Shown here: piece by piece, positions 46,175 to 55,811 of the stretch
Numbering within the stretch: position 1 is the first letter of the stretch
How the letters are laid out: every line of letters begins with the position of its first letter
NCBI GenBank assembly: GCA_002162875.1
Contig: MABA01000021.1
Span: 124,001 to 188,000 of the forward strand
DNA: 64,000 nt
Source of the DNA: Rhodobacterales bacterium 52_120_T64
GTDB taxonomy: Bacteria > Pseudomonadota > Alphaproteobacteria > Rhodobacterales > Rhodobacteraceae
Reading direction: 5' to 3'
The notes under the pieces: model-generated
Told to the model about the DNA's origin: nothing
Databases searched by the model: none
What the model saw: only the letters and a program-made list of their open reading frames with translations
Position numbers and translations under genes: made by a program

Positions 46175-47044
46175 ATGGATACAATGATCGGGATAATCGG
46201 TGGCAGTGGTGTTTACGACGTTGACGGGCTTGAAGACGCGAAATGGGTGACGGTTGAAACCCCGTGGGGCGAACCTTCGGATCAGATATTCACCGGAACG
46301 CTTGACGGTGTGAAAATGGCGTTTTTGCCAAGACACGGGCGCGGACATGTGCAGACGCCGTCTTCGATCAACTATCGCGCCAACATTGATGCCTTAAAAC
46401 GTATCGGTGTAACGGATGTGATCTCGGTTTCAGCCTGTGGCTCGTTCCGTGAAGAAATGGCCCCCGGCGATTTCGTAATCGTGGACCAGTTCATTGATCG
46501 CACCTTTGCGCGGGAAAAGTCGTTCTTCGGGCCGGGATGTGTCGGCCATGTTTCAGTAGCACATCCCACCTGCCCGCGCGTGTCCGCTGCTTGCTTTGAC
46601 GCGGCTAAGGCCGAAGGTATCAACGTTCATATGGGCGGCACCTATCTGGCGATGGAAGGGCCGCAATTCTCGACACTCGCGGAAAGCAAGATGTACCGCG
46701 AAGTTTGGGACTGTGATGTAATCGGCATGACCAATATGCCAGAAGCCAAACTGGCGCGCGAGGCAGAACTAGACTACGCGTCAGTGGCTATGATTACCGA
46801 CTATGACAGTTGGCACCCAGACCACGGGGAAGTTGTAATTGCCGAAATCATCAAGACTTTGTTGGGTAATGCAGACAAAGCGCGCGGCATGGTCAAACGC
46901 CTGCCCGCCCTGCTTGGGTCAACGCGGGTTGTCTGCGAACACGGTTGCGACCGCGCGCTGGAATTTGCCATTCTAACAGCAGCCGAAGCGCGCGACCCTT
47001 CGATGGTGGCTAAATTGGACGCTGTTGCTGGCCGCATGCTTTAA
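46175..47044 (+). CDS. mtnP: S-methyl-5'-thioadenosine phosphorylase
   Basis: Phosphorolyses methylthioadenosine (from polyamine or homoserine-lactone synthesis) to adenine and methylthioribose-1-phosphate. About 289 residues from ATG 46175, which has AAGGGA five bases upstream; ATG 46169, overlapping the previous stop, is the alternative. The motifs are MIGIIGGSGVYDVDGL, FLPRHGRGHVQTPSSINYRANIDALK, SACGSFREEMAPGDFVIVDQFIDRT and EGPQFSTLAESKMYR. TNMPEAKLAREAELDYA matches the MTA-specific rather than inosine-type phosphorylases. The adenine product is the substrate of Apt, encoded two genes downstream. Confidence 0.94.
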   Translation: MDTMIGIIGGSGVYDVDGLEDAKWVTVETPWGEPSDQIFTGTLDGVKMAFLPRHGRGHVQTPSSINYRANIDALKRIGVTDVISVSACGSFREEMAPGDFVIVDQFIDRTFAREKSFFGPGCVGHVSVAHPTCPRVSAACFDAAKAEGINVHMGGTYLAMEGPQFSTLAESKMYREVWDCDVIGMTNMPEAKLAREAELDYASVAMITDYDSWHPDHGEVVIAEIIKTLLGNADKARGMVKRLPALLGSTRVVCEHGCDRALEFAILTAAEARDPSMVAKLDAVAGRML

Positions 47045-47110
47045 CGCTATCTTTCACCTGCCATTCCCCGTGACACCGCGCTACAAAGCGTTGATCAAAA
47101 GAGGCTAAAT

Positions 47111-48106
47111 ATGACGACGACCGGCGTTATCCTTGGTAAGTTCATGCCCCCACATGAAGGACACGTGGCGTTGGTGCGAACTGCATCATATCTTGTGGAT
47201 CGGCTGACGATCATCTTGTCCGCGTCGGACAACGATCCTATCAGCCCATCTATCCGCAAAAGCTGGATGGAGAGCCTGTTTCCCAAAGCCGTGGTGATCG
47301 TCGCCAACAACGGCGCTGAGCCACTAGCGTCTGATAGTCCCGAATGGGGCCCAATTATCCGCGGTTTCCATCCGGAAGCTATCGACCGGGTGATTGGTTC
47401 GGAGGGATATATTGTTGATCTCGCCCGCACCTTGCACGCGCAGCACTTCATCCTCGACCCGATGTGGATGGCGTTCCCGGCGAACTCGGTCGAGGTGCGC
47501 GAAGACCCGTTTGGCCATTGGAAATCTATTCCAGGTTATGTGCGCCCGTATTTCCAGAAACGCCTGACTTTGGTTGGACCGGAAAGTACCGGTAAATCCT
47601 ATATGGCAGACGTACTTGCGGCAAAATTCGGTGGACCATATGTTCCGGAATACGGACGCCCGTATGAAAAATACCGCACCTCTGGTGATTACCACGCAGA
47701 GGAATTGCACTATATTGTCGACGGGCACGTTGCGCACCGTAAAACCTTGTCGTTGAAAGCGGGTCCAATCCTGTTCGAGGATACCGACCCGCTGTTGACC
47801 GCTGTCTGGGCGGAAATGTTGCTCGGGCATTCGCTACCTGAACTTGAGGCCCGGATTGAACTGCCTGACCATTACTTGTTGCTGGACGCGAACGCGCCTT
47901 GGGAACAAGACCCCCTGCGCTATTACGGCAAGCAAGAGCTGCGGCAAAAGTTTTTCACCAAAATCAAAGCCAAGCTCGATACTTTTAATGCCCACTACAC
48001 ACTGATTTCAGGTGACTGGGTAGAACGCGAAAGGCAGGCTGTTGCTGCCGTTGAAAAATTACTAAAATCACCCAAAATGCACGGAGGGGCAGATGCCCAA
48101 AAATAA
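47111..48106 (+). CDS. NadR-like bifunctional NMN adenylyltransferase / ribosylnicotinamide kinase
   Basis: Two-domain enzyme of 331 residues. The N-terminal nucleotidyltransferase has [18 protein letters not shown], the HxGH-type site (His18). The C-terminal P-loop kinase has Walker A GPESTGKS (156-163), then EYGRPYEKY and [19 protein letters not shown]. It lacks the N-terminal DNA-binding helix-turn-helix of enterobacterial NadR, so it should be purely enzymatic, turning nicotinamide riboside into NMN and NAD. It overlaps apt by 14 nt. Confidence 0.88.
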   Translation: MTTTGVILGKFMPPHEGHVALVRTASYLVDRLTIILSASDNDPISPSIRKSWMESLFPKAVVIVANNGAEPLASDSPEWGPIIRGFHPEAIDRVIGSEGYIVDLARTLHAQHFILDPMWMAFPANSVEVREDPFGHWKSIPGYVRPYFQKRLTLVGPESTGKSYMADVLAAKFGGPYVPEYGRPYEKYRTSGDYHAEELHYIVDGHVAHRKTLSLKAGPILFEDTDPLLTAVWAEMLLGHSLPELEARIELPDHYLLLDANAPWEQDPLRYYGKQELRQKFFTKIKAKLDTFNAHYTLISGDWVERERQAVAAVEKLLKSPKMHGGADAQK

Positions 48107-48632
48107 AACTGTCAAAGATTACATCCGCACCATTCCAGACTTTCCGCACGAAGGGATTATGTTTCGCGATGTGACAACATTATTCGGCGACCCGCGAGGT
48201 TTTCGAATGGCTATCGATCAACTTCTGCACCCCTATGCGGGGGAGCGTATCGATAAAGTTGTCGGGCTTGAAGCGCGCGGGTTTATCCTTGGCGGAGCAA
48301 TTGCGCACCAGCTTTCTTTGGGTTTTGTACCTATCCGCAAGAAGGGCAAACTGCCCGGTAAAACGATAGAGCAGGAATATTCGCTAGAATATGGTCAGGC
48401 TGTGATGGAAGTACACGAAGATGCCATTCAGCCCGGCGAAAAGATTCTGATGGTCGATGACCTGCTGGCAACCGGCGGCACGGCCGAAGCTGGAATCAAA
48501 CTGATCGAGCGTATGGGAGGCGTTGTCCTAAGTTGCGCGTTTATCATTGATTTGCCTGAACTGGGCGGTCGTGAAAAGCTGGAGGAAATGGGGATGGATG
48601 TTCACATCCTTTGCGATTTTGACGGAACGTAG
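48093..48632 (+). CDS. apt: Adenine phosphoribosyltransferase
   Basis: Converts adenine and PRPP to AMP. The 179 residues match the family length. The flexible loop and base-binding region [39 protein letters not shown], and the PRPP loop [24 protein letters not shown] are intact. A strong Shine-Dalgarno (CGGAGGGG) lies inside the end of the upstream gene. It closes the purine/NAD salvage cluster, with a terminator 90 nt downstream. Confidence 0.96.
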   Translation: MPKNKTVKDYIRTIPDFPHEGIMFRDVTTLFGDPRGFRMAIDQLLHPYAGERIDKVVGLEARGFILGGAIAHQLSLGFVPIRKKGKLPGKTIEQEYSLEYGQAVMEVHEDAIQPGEKILMVDDLLATGGTAEAGIKLIERMGGVVLSCAFIIDLPELGGREKLEEMGMDVHILCDFDGT

Positions 48633-48721
48633 GATGCGCTAACTCCTTGTTAACCATTCTATGACAAAACATTGGCACCCCACAAGAATTGGGTGCTGCT
48701 TGCATCAGTTTCGGCTGGTAG

Positions 48722-48756
48722 AAACGCTCCGCTGGTCCCCTCCGGTGGAGCGTTTT
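48722..48756 (+). terminator. Intrinsic terminator between apt and the FAD-linked oxidase
   Basis: A 9-bp perfect stem AAACGCTCC / GGAGCGTTT with a 16-nt loop, followed by one more T. It covers the stop codon of the convergent oxidase gene. The arms are A- and T-rich at their ends, so it can work in both directions. Confidence 0.72.
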
Positions 48757-50158
48757 AGATTACAGCGCCGGGGTTCATGATGCCGTTTGGATCCAATGCA
48801 TGTTTAATGGCGCGCATTGCGGAAAGTTTCGCAGGATCACTATATTTCAACAGCTCTGCCTTTTTCACACGTCCGATCCCGTGTTCTGCACTGAAAGATC
48901 CGCCAAATTCAGCTACGAGATCATAGACGCTGCTCGCCAATGACGCTCGAATGTCATCGAATTGCGAACGCTTTACACCCTTTGGTGGAAAAATGTTGTA
49001 GTGCAAATTTCCGTCACCTAAATGGCCAAAGCAATTTATTCGGAATGTCGGATTGATAGTTTTAACCATTTTTGAAGCACGTTCTATGAATTCTGGAATC
49101 CGACTAACGGGCACCGATATATCATGCGACGCGATCGCGCCGACCCTGCGATTAGATTCTGGAATGCTTTCGCGGATATTCCAAAACGCTCGTCGTTGTG
49201 TTTCGTTCTGTGCCAACACAGCGTCAGTGATCAGTCCAGCTTCGAATGCATCCCCCAATGCCTGTTCCAGATTTTCTTTCAGGCCCGAATTACCACCAGC
49301 GCCACATTCAAGAAGGATCATCCATTGAGGTGTCGAGGATAGTGGTTCGACAAATTCAAGTCCTGTTTCGTTTAGAAACTCCAGACCTTGGCGGCTGACC
49401 AATTCGAAGGCAGAGATCACCTCGCCAAACTTTGTCGATAGTCGGTTTAGTATCTCTACACCAGCTTGTGGGTTCGGGATCGCCAGAAACGCAGTTTCAA
49501 CTTCGACGGGTTTGGACATAAGTCGAAGCGTCGTTGCCGTGATGATACCTAACGTGCCCTCGGCACCGATCAAAAGGTTCCGAATGTCATATCCAGTGTT
49601 GTCCTTGCGCAACCGTTTTAGCCCGCCAACAATGCTTCCATCGGGCATCACTGCCTCGATTCCAAGGCAAAGTTCACGAGTATTTCCGTAGCGAAACACA
49701 TTCACGCCGCCCGCGTTGGTCGCAAGGTTGCCACCGATTTGGCACGACCCTTCAGACGCTAGTGACAGCGGAAACAGGCGATCTACATCGTCTGCTGCCG
49801 ACTGAATATCAGCCAATATCACACCAGCTTCAGCGATTAGAACATTGTCGGAAGGATCGACTTCGCGGATGGAATTCAGCCGCTCCAACGATAGGATAAC
49901 AGGCTTGGGGCCTGCTATCGAAGTTTGACCGCCGACCAGTCCTGTACCACCGCCATAGGGAATAACACCGATTTTATCCGTATTGCATAAGCGCACAATT
50001 TCCGAAACTTCGCCCACCGAACGCGGGCGCACGACCGCTGCCCCTTGCCCGTCATACCGCCCGCGCGGCTCTGCCAAATAGTGCACTGTGGGTTCGACGG
50101 AGTCGGTGATACGCGCCAGTTTCGACAGAAATTCGGGGGTTGGTTCGTTTAGGGGCAT
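48755..50158 (-). CDS. FAD-binding oxidase, D-2-hydroxyglutarate/glycolate dehydrogenase type
   Basis: Flavoprotein of 467 residues in the same superfamily as the oxidase at 27836, with a clearly different sequence. The FAD domain has VIPYGGGTGLVGGQTSIAGP and FPLSLASEGSCQIGGNLATNAGG. The cap domain has INCFGHLGDGNLHYNIFPP and GGSFSAEHGIGRVKKAELLKYSD, the HGIGxxK metal/substrate motif. It resembles D-2-hydroxyglutarate dehydrogenases, with GlcD and D-lactate enzymes as alternatives. It is followed upstream on the same strand by an acetyltransferase gene, but the two are not overlapping. Confidence 0.86.
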   Translation of the reverse strand: MPLNEPTPEFLSKLARITDSVEPTVHYLAEPRGRYDGQGAAVVRPRSVGEVSEIVRLCNTDKIGVIPYGGGTGLVGGQTSIAGPKPVILSLERLNSIREVDPSDNVLIAEAGVILADIQSAADDVDRLFPLSLASEGSCQIGGNLATNAGGVNVFRYGNTRELCLGIEAVMPDGSIVGGLKRLRKDNTGYDIRNLLIGAEGTLGIITATTLRLMSKPVEVETAFLAIPNPQAGVEILNRLSTKFGEVISAFELVSRQGLEFLNETGLEFVEPLSSTPQWMILLECGAGGNSGLKENLEQALGDAFEAGLITDAVLAQNETQRRAFWNIRESIPESNRRVGAIASHDISVPVSRIPEFIERASKMVKTINPTFRINCFGHLGDGNLHYNIFPPKGVKRSQFDDIRASLASSVYDLVAEFGGSFSAEHGIGRVKKAELLKYSDPAKLSAMRAIKHALDPNGIMNPGAVI

Positions 50159-50186
50159 TTATCCCTCCGACAGGGTTTCGGAAATG

Positions 50187-50765
50187 TTAATCCGTACGGC
50201 CACGGCGGTCGCGCCGCAGATTGGCATATAAAACATGGTTTCGCCAACGGCCAGCGATCTTCAGATAGCTTTGCGCAACGCCTTCGTACTTGAATCCGGA
50301 CTTTTCCAGCAACGCGCGCGAAGGAGCATTTTCTGGAAGGCATCCGGCCTGAATACGACTGATGTCCAATACCGTGAATGCATGCTGCACCGACGCGTTC
50401 AGTGCTTCGGCCATATAACCTTGCCGTGTAAAGTTCTCACCCATCCAATAGCCAACGGTGCAAGACTTGGACACGCCAGCCTGGATGTTATCGAGAGTTA
50501 TTCCGCCTACCAGATGGCCATCGTCACGATGAAAAATCAACATGTTTAGGGCACGGCGCTCCTTGGCCAATCGTTTGGCCCACCCCACTCGGTTTTGGAA
50601 TGCGCGGCGCGTAAGATAAGCGCCGTCGCGCACGGGTTCCCACGGTTCCAGAAAGTTGGCAGAATCTCGACGAAGATTAACCCACTCGGTGCAATCGGCT
50701 GTAGCGGGCAAGCGTAAGATTAACCGTTCGGTCTGAAGTATCTGGATATCACGCCGAAAGAACAC
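50187..50765 (-). CDS. GNAT acetyltransferase, RimJ-like
   Basis: Acetyltransferase_3-type protein of 192 residues. TERLILRLPATADCTEWVNLRRDS at the N-terminus, GGITLDNIQAGVSKSCTVGYWMGENFTRQGYMAEALNASVQHAF with the acetyl-CoA loop, and ENAPSRALLEKSGFKYEGVAQSYLKIAGRWRNHVLY are characteristic of RimJ/RimL ribosomal-protein N-terminal acetyltransferases. It begins 2 nt after the stop of the M16 protease gene, so it is probably in the same transcript as thrC and the protease. Confidence 0.89.
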   Translation of the reverse strand: MFFRRDIQILQTERLILRLPATADCTEWVNLRRDSANFLEPWEPVRDGAYLTRRAFQNRVGWAKRLAKERRALNMLIFHRDDGHLVGGITLDNIQAGVSKSCTVGYWMGENFTRQGYMAEALNASVQHAFTVLDISRIQAGCLPENAPSRALLEKSGFKYEGVAQSYLKIAGRWRNHVLYANLRRDRRGRTD

Positions 50766-50767
50766 AG

Positions 50768-52030
50768 TTAGCTCACCAGTTTATCGGTAAGCGTTGCCAA
50801 CGCCGGTGCACCATCTACCGGTCCATACAGTACCATCGCTGGTTTTCCTGTCATACACAACTTTTGCGCAAAGTCGCGAACTTTAGGGGTAGTAACCGCC
50901 TCGATTTTGTCGATGGTTTCCTCAAGATCAGGCACGCGATCCCAGACCGAAACCATGCGCGCAATGCGTTCACAGCGGGCGGACGGGCTTTCCAAGCCCA
51001 TCAACATCCCCGCCTTCATTTGTTGTCGGGCACGTTCAACTTCCACATCGCTCATGTCTTCTGTTGCACGTCGCAACTCAGCGATGGTCAAGTCTGCTAG
51101 CTCGGCGACCTTATCACCGCTGGTGCCTGCGTATACTGTGAACATTCCAGTGTCTTCGTGCGCACTTGCCGATGCGAAGATTGAATAGCATAGGCCACGT
51201 TTTTCACGGGCCTCTTGAAACAGCCGCGAGGACATACCACCACCAAAAGCTGTGGAAAAAATTTGGCCGGTGTAGACATCTACGTCGCGGAAACCCGGAG
51301 CCTCAATCGCGAAAGTGAAATGTGCCTGTTCCAGGTCTTTGATTTCGCGCTTTTCACCGCCAGTGAACTTCGCCTTAGGAGCGGTGGCCGCGGTCCGACG
51401 AGGTAGATGGCTGAACAGCTTTTCCGCTTCGCGCACGATCGCATCATGGTCGACAGCTCCTGCCGCCGCCAAAATCATTTGCTCTGGCCCATAATACTCT
51501 TGTACGAACCCCGCTAGATTTTCGCGGCTGAACGCTTTTACACGCTCGGCTGGACCAAGGATCGGTCGCCCCATCGGCTGATCTGGAAAGGCGGTTTCTT
51601 GCAGCCAGTCGAAAATGATGTCGTCAGGCGTATCGAAGGATTGGCCGATCTCGGACAAGATCACACCGCGTTCAACTTCCAACTCGCGCGGATCAAACGC
51701 TGGTTCCAATAGGATATCGGATATCACGTCGAGGGCTAATGGCACATGTTCTTGCAACACACGCGCATAATACGCGGTAGTTTCGCGGCTGGTGTAAGCG
51801 TTGATAAATCCGCCGACATTTTCGATAGCTTCAGCGATGTCCAGTGACGTGCGCCGCTTCGTGCCCTTGAAAGCCATGTGTTCAAGGAAGTGCGCGATGC
51901 CGTTTTGGTCCAGACGTTCGTGACGCGCACCGGCGTCTACCCAGATACCAATCGTGGCCGATTTCAAGCCCGGCATATTTTCGGTGACGATACGGAACCC
52001 GTTCGACAAGGTGTGCATTTGAACGCTCAC
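50768..52030 (-). CDS. M16 family zinc metallopeptidase (processing-peptidase-like)
   Basis: Pitrilysin-family peptidase of 420 residues related to mitochondrial processing peptidase beta. The inverted zinc motif HFLEH (His47, Glu50, His51) is followed by the downstream Glu ligand in LEVERGVILSEIGQS. The Gly-rich loop GGGMSSRLFQEAREKRGLCYSI is present in the second half. It overlaps the thrC stop by 4 nt. This thrC-M16-GNAT order, downstream of the oxidase genes, is commonly seen in relatives. Confidence 0.93.
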   Translation of the reverse strand: MSVQMHTLSNGFRIVTENMPGLKSATIGIWVDAGARHERLDQNGIAHFLEHMAFKGTKRRTSLDIAEAIENVGGFINAYTSRETTAYYARVLQEHVPLALDVISDILLEPAFDPRELEVERGVILSEIGQSFDTPDDIIFDWLQETAFPDQPMGRPILGPAERVKAFSRENLAGFVQEYYGPEQMILAAAGAVDHDAIVREAEKLFSHLPRRTAATAPKAKFTGGEKREIKDLEQAHFTFAIEAPGFRDVDVYTGQIFSTAFGGGMSSRLFQEAREKRGLCYSIFASASAHEDTGMFTVYAGTSGDKVAELADLTIAELRRATEDMSDVEVERARQQMKAGMLMGLESPSARCERIARMVSVWDRVPDLEETIDKIEAVTTPKVRDFAQKLCMTGKPAMVLYGPVDGAPALATLTDKLVS

Positions 52031-53421
52031 TGATTGATCCCTTTGCGGATGATTTCCTGAATCGCGGACAGGTCGTTGGCGACGCGGGTCACGCGTTCCG
52101 GACGGTCATACAGATCCGCCATGTGCGGCGGCAGGTTCGGACGAATGCCGCAGGCATCCTCGACCGCGTCCGGGAATTTCGCGGCATGTGCTGTGGCCAA
52201 TGTAATCATCGGGGTGGCCTTATCTCCGCGAACGTCGGCAGCGGACTTGATCGCAACGGCCGTATGTGGACAAACGATTTCACCGTATTTGTCTCGTGCG
52301 AGTCGGATGGTCGCCGAAGTTTCCTGTTCGGAGCAATTGGCGCTATCGAATTCGTCCCGAAGGCGGCTCAATGCACCTTGCGAAAGTGCGAATGAACCTT
52401 TTGAATTCAGATCGTCCATAAGCTGCGAAATTGCAGGCCCTTCGCGATCATAAAGATCAAACAGCAATCGCTCGAAATTAGACGAAACCTGAATGTCCAT
52501 CGAAGGACTGATCGATGGGACAACGCCTGTTTTACTGTGATCGCCGCTAGTCAGCGTTCTGTGCAGGATGTCGTTTTGGTTGGTCGCAATCACCAACCTC
52601 TCAATCGGAAGACCCATGCGTTTCGCTACGTAGCCCGCAAATATATCACCAAAATTGCCTGTCGGAACGGTGAACGAAACCTTACGGTGGGGCGCGCCTA
52701 ACGAAACCGCAGAAGTGAAATAGTAAACAACTTGCGCGATAACGCGCGCCCAGTTGATAGAATTTACACCGGCCAGCTTTACACCATCGCGGAATTCAAA
52801 ATCGTTGAACATGTTTTTCAACTGCGCTTGGCAATCGTCGAAATCACCGCCTACCGCAAGTGCATGGATGTTGGTGGCATCAGGTGTGGTCATCTGACGT
52901 CGCTGCACTTCCGACACACGGCCATGCGGATACATGATGAATACATCAACAGCGTCAAGACCTGCAAACGCCTCTATCGCGGCAGAACCCGTGTCACCTG
53001 AAGTTGCACCAACAATCGTTACGCGCTCGCCACGGCGCTTCAGCGCCACGTCGAACATCTGGCCGATTAGTTGCATCGCTACATCTTTGAAGGCCAAAGT
53101 CGGACCGTGGTGCAATTCCAACAGAAAATCGTTCGGGCCAAGCTGAACTAGCGGGCAACGAGCGTCGTGCTTGAAGCTAGAATACGCCTTAGACAGGATT
53201 TCTCGGAACTCAACGTCAGTGAAAGTGTCACCAATGAAAGGCTTGATCACGCGAAAAGCGACCTCTTCGTAAGATAGGCCAGCGAGAGCCGAAATGTCGT
53301 CATGAGACATCTGTGGCCAGCTTTCGGGGACATAGAGGCCTCCGTCACGGGCCAGTCCAGTCAACATTGCATCTTCAAAACTTAAGGACGGCGCTTGGCC
53401 TCTTGTAGAAATATACCGCAT
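52027..53421 (-). CDS. thrC: Threonine synthase
   Basis: PLP enzyme that converts O-phosphohomoserine to threonine. It has 464 residues, the long E. coli/yeast-like form. MRYISTRGQAPSLSFEDAMLTGLARDGGLYVPE is the class signature. The cofactor lysine is Lys112 in HGPTLAFKDVAMQ. TIVGATSGDTGSAAIEAF binds the PLP phosphate, and PTGNFGDIFAGYVAKRMGLP is conserved. It starts 14 nt after the surf1 stop. There is no leader peptide or riboswitch visible upstream. Confidence 0.95.
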   Translation of the reverse strand: MRYISTRGQAPSLSFEDAMLTGLARDGGLYVPESWPQMSHDDISALAGLSYEEVAFRVIKPFIGDTFTDVEFREILSKAYSSFKHDARCPLVQLGPNDFLLELHHGPTLAFKDVAMQLIGQMFDVALKRRGERVTIVGATSGDTGSAAIEAFAGLDAVDVFIMYPHGRVSEVQRRQMTTPDATNIHALAVGGDFDDCQAQLKNMFNDFEFRDGVKLAGVNSINWARVIAQVVYYFTSAVSLGAPHRKVSFTVPTGNFGDIFAGYVAKRMGLPIERLVIATNQNDILHRTLTSGDHSKTGVVPSISPSMDIQVSSNFERLLFDLYDREGPAISQLMDDLNSKGSFALSQGALSRLRDEFDSANCSEQETSATIRLARDKYGEIVCPHTAVAIKSAADVRGDKATPMITLATAHAAKFPDAVEDACGIRPNLPPHMADLYDRPERVTRVANDLSAIQEIIRKGINQ

Positions 53422-53435
53422 TTATTCAATCCGAC

Positions 53436-54101
53436 TCATGTTGCTTTCGATTTGATACGCCGAAGAGCGTACCCTGTCATCCCGATCCATATAGCGGCCA
53501 GTGAAAACCATGTCATCACGTATTCCAAGTGCCGGTTCGTTATGTTGACCGAAACCCGCTGCGGCGTGATGCCATCATTGTTAGTGCTGCGCGAAATGGC
53601 CAGCATAATCTGATCGGTTTCCAAGGCGGCTGCCATCAAATTCACATCGCGGGCAAACCAGATGTTCTTTTCAAGATTTGGATCAGGAACATATTTGTCG
53701 GTTTCTTGGGGCCAGACAAGCGAGCCAACGGCAGTAACTTCCCCACCAACCCGCACTGAGTTCTTTTCGGTTTCCAACAAAAAACCCCGGTCCACCAAAA
53801 TCCGGCGACCATCATCTAGCACCATCGGCGCGATTACGCGAAATCCGGGGCTGCCATCACTAAAGGTTAGAACGTGGAGTTCGCCTTTTGCAATCATTCC
53901 AGTTGCTTCGACCTGTAGATATTTGTCTGCAACCGGATCGACGTCTAAAGGTAGTGCAACTGGCAACTCGGCGAGCCGCAGGTCGATTTCGGCTAGGACA
54001 CCTGTTTTCCACGTCAGACGTTGCAACTGCCAAAAACCCAACGACATCAATATTGCAGCGCCAGTCAGGCCGAAAATAATCAGTGGTAAGCGTCGGTTCA
54101 T
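53436..54101 (-). CDS. SURF1 family cytochrome oxidase assembly protein
   Basis: Assembly factor that helps place heme a in subunit I of aa3 oxidase. About 221 residues from ATG 54101, with GAGGT upstream. It has two terminal membrane helices (about 4-22 and 195-213) around a periplasmic domain, the SURF1 layout. GFWQLQRLTWK near the N-terminus and the RHLEYVMTWFSLAAIWIGMTGYALRR end are diagnostic. It is the last oxidase-linked gene, downstream of ctaE across a hairpin. Confidence 0.92.
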   Translation of the reverse strand: MNRRLPLIIFGLTGAAILMSLGFWQLQRLTWKTGVLAEIDLRLAELPVALPLDVDPVADKYLQVEATGMIAKGELHVLTFSDGSPGFRVIAPMVLDDGRRILVDRGFLLETEKNSVRVGGEVTAVGSLVWPQETDKYVPDPNLEKNIWFARDVNLMAAALETDQIMLAISRSTNNDGITPQRVSVNITNRHLEYVMTWFSLAAIWIGMTGYALRRIKSKAT

Positions 54102-54122
54102 TAAGACCTCGTTCAAACGAAA

Positions 54123-54149
54123 GCGCGAGCCCTGAGAAAGGACTCGCGC
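54123..54149 (-). terminator. Hairpin between ctaE and surf1
   Basis: On the minus strand the stem GCGCGAG-T-CC pairs with GG-G-CTCGCGC (one U-G wobble) around a 7-nt loop, followed by TTT. It lies 66 nt past the ctaE stop and 22 nt before the surf1 ATG. It probably terminates part of the ctaCBGE transcript, lowering expression of surf1 and the genes behind it. Confidence 0.6.
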
Positions 54150-54214
54150 AAATATAGTAGAGAAGGCTGGGCACCAGTGGAACCCTTACAGGCACCGCCC
54201 CCTCAAAGGGTGTA

Positions 54215-55006
54215 TCAGCCGCCCCAGATGTAAATAGCAGCGAATAGGAACAGCCATACAACATCAACGAAGTGCCAGTACCAAGCCGCAGCCTCGAAGC
54301 CGATGTGGCTTTCTGGTGTAAAGTGGCCTTTCTGGACACGGAACAGACAGATAGCCAAGAATATTGTACCAACGATAACGTGGAAACCGTGGAAGCCGGT
54401 CGCCATGAAGAACGTGCCGCCATAGACGTTGCCTGCAAAGGCGAATGTCGCGTGGATGTATTCATACCCTTGGAAGAATGTGAACAACATACCTAGAAGA
54501 ATGGAAAGGATTAGGCCGTTTTTCAAACCTTTACGATCGTTTTCATGCGCCAGCGCGTGGTGCGCCCAAGTAGCCGCAGCACCAGAACACAACAGAATCA
54601 ACGTGTTGATCAGTGGCAAGTGCCATGCGTCCAGCGTTTCGATGCCTTCCGGTGGCCAAACACCACCAGCAAAATCCGCAATAGGAAAGAGCGAGGCGCG
54701 GAAGAACGCCCAGAACCACGCAACGAAGAACATAACTTCGGAAGTGATAAACAGGATTACGCCATAACGCAGGCCGATTTTAACGACAGGCGTATGATCG
54801 CCAGTGTTACCTTCGACAACACATTCTGCCCACCATGCATACATTGTGTAAAGCACGCCGGCGAAACCAATTAGTGCCATCCACGGACCAGAGTCGTTCA
54901 TCCATAGAACTGAGCCAAAGAACATAATGAACGCGCTAACCGCGCCAAGTAGTGGCCACGGGCTGGGTGCCAGAATGTGGTAATCGTGATTTTTTTCATG
55001 CGCCAT
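54215..55006 (-). CDS. ctaE: Cytochrome c oxidase subunit III
   Basis: Seven-helix core subunit of aa3-type oxidase, 263 residues. Conserved features: [25 protein letters not shown] at the start, [21 protein letters not shown] with the conserved Glu, [13 protein letters not shown], and [19 protein letters not shown] with the His pair before [20 protein letters not shown]. The length is typical. It belongs to the ctaC-ctaB-ctaG-ctaE cluster; ctaD (subunit I) is not in the window. Confidence 0.96.
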   Translation of the reverse strand: MAHEKNHDYHILAPSPWPLLGAVSAFIMFFGSVLWMNDSGPWMALIGFAGVLYTMYAWWAECVVEGNTGDHTPVVKIGLRYGVILFITSEVMFFVAWFWAFFRASLFPIADFAGGVWPPEGIETLDAWHLPLINTLILLCSGAAATWAHHALAHENDRKGLKNGLILSILLGMLFTFFQGYEYIHATFAFAGNVYGGTFFMATGFHGFHVIVGTIFLAICLFRVQKGHFTPESHIGFEAAAWYWHFVDVVWLFLFAAIYIWGG

Positions 55007-55039
55007 GTTGGGTCCCTCTTATATTAGACGTAATCGCGG

Positions 55040-55630
55040 TTAGTTTACCGCAGATTGGGTTGTTTCGTCTACCGTTTGAACAAGACTTGCTTGCTCGCTG
55101 GGTAGGTCGGTTTCATAGAATGTGTAGGATAGCGTGATCGACTTGACAAATTTACCATCACGATCGTTTACGATCTCTGGATCAACATAAAACGTGACGG
55201 GCATTTGAACAGTTTCGCCGGGTTGCAGGATTTGTTCGGTAAAGCAGAAACAGTCGATTTTTGTGAAATACTCGCCCGCCGTAAAAGGGGTGACGTTGTA
55301 ACTGGCCGTTCCGGCAATCACTCGGTCAGTCGGGTTATGTGCCTCGTAAAAGGCCAAACCTACTTCGCCAATACGAATTTCCATTTGACGCTGCACGGGC
55401 TTGAAGGTCCATGGCATGTCACGTTCTTTGGAGGCATCAAAACGTATCAGCATGGTTTGCTCGAGAATACCGTCACTTTGAGCCGACGATGCAACGGCAG
55501 TTGTGCCACCATACCCCGTGACCGCGCAGAACCAATTGTAAAATGGAACCGCCGCTATACCCATCGCCCCCATGAAGGCAACAATGCTCACAAGGCTTAG
55601 GACAACACGTTTATTAGCGGATTTCTTCAT
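55040..55630 (-). CDS. ctaG: Cytochrome c oxidase assembly protein CtaG (Cox11-like)
   Basis: Copper chaperone needed to build CuB in subunit I. The 196 residues have an N-terminal membrane anchor (about 10-30) and a periplasmic immunoglobulin-like domain with the copper-binding CFCF motif (Cys127 and Cys129 in IDCFCFTEQ). VPFYNWFCAVTGYGGT near the anchor is also conserved, with its third functional cysteine. It overlaps the small upstream membrane-protein gene by 4 nt. Confidence 0.95.
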   Translation of the reverse strand: MKKSANKRVVLSLVSIVAFMGAMGIAAVPFYNWFCAVTGYGGTTAVASSAQSDGILEQTMLIRFDASKERDMPWTFKPVQRQMEIRIGEVGLAFYEAHNPTDRVIAGTASYNVTPFTAGEYFTKIDCFCFTEQILQPGETVQMPVTFYVDPEIVNDRDGKFVKSITLSYTFYETDLPSEQASLVQTVDETTQSAVN

Positions 55631-55809
55631 TCAGACACCGCATCAAGGCTGAAATTCGGCGCTTTGATATCCACATCTTGAGGCATGCTAAGCTTCACAA
55701 TACTAACAGCGAAAATCAAGCCGACGAACAGTGCAAGAGCAATTCCAACCGATGCATTGCGCCCTTTGCGTCGTGTGTGCAGTTCATGTTCTTTGTGAAT
55801 ACCGGGCAT
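55627..55809 (-). CDS. Small single-helix membrane protein in the cta cluster (CoxF-like)
   Basis: Protein of about 60 residues, MPGIHKEHELHTRRKGRN then one membrane helix (about 20-42) and a short outer tail. The positive N-terminus predicts it inside. Short proteins of this build lie between ctaB and ctaG in many alphaproteobacteria and are sometimes called CoxF; the role is not established to my knowledge. ATG 55809 overlaps nothing downstream but begins within 3 nt of the ctaB stop. There is no strong Shine-Dalgarno, so it is probably coupled to ctaB. Confidence 0.75.
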   Translation of the reverse strand: MPGIHKEHELHTRRKGRNASVGIALALFVGLIFAVSIVKLSMPQDVDIKAPNFSLDAVSE

Positions 55810-55811
55810 AA

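Noticed and set aside
48651-48664. CtrA-like TTAACCAT half-site
   Set aside because: It lies between convergent genes, away from any promoter, and lacks the second TTAA.
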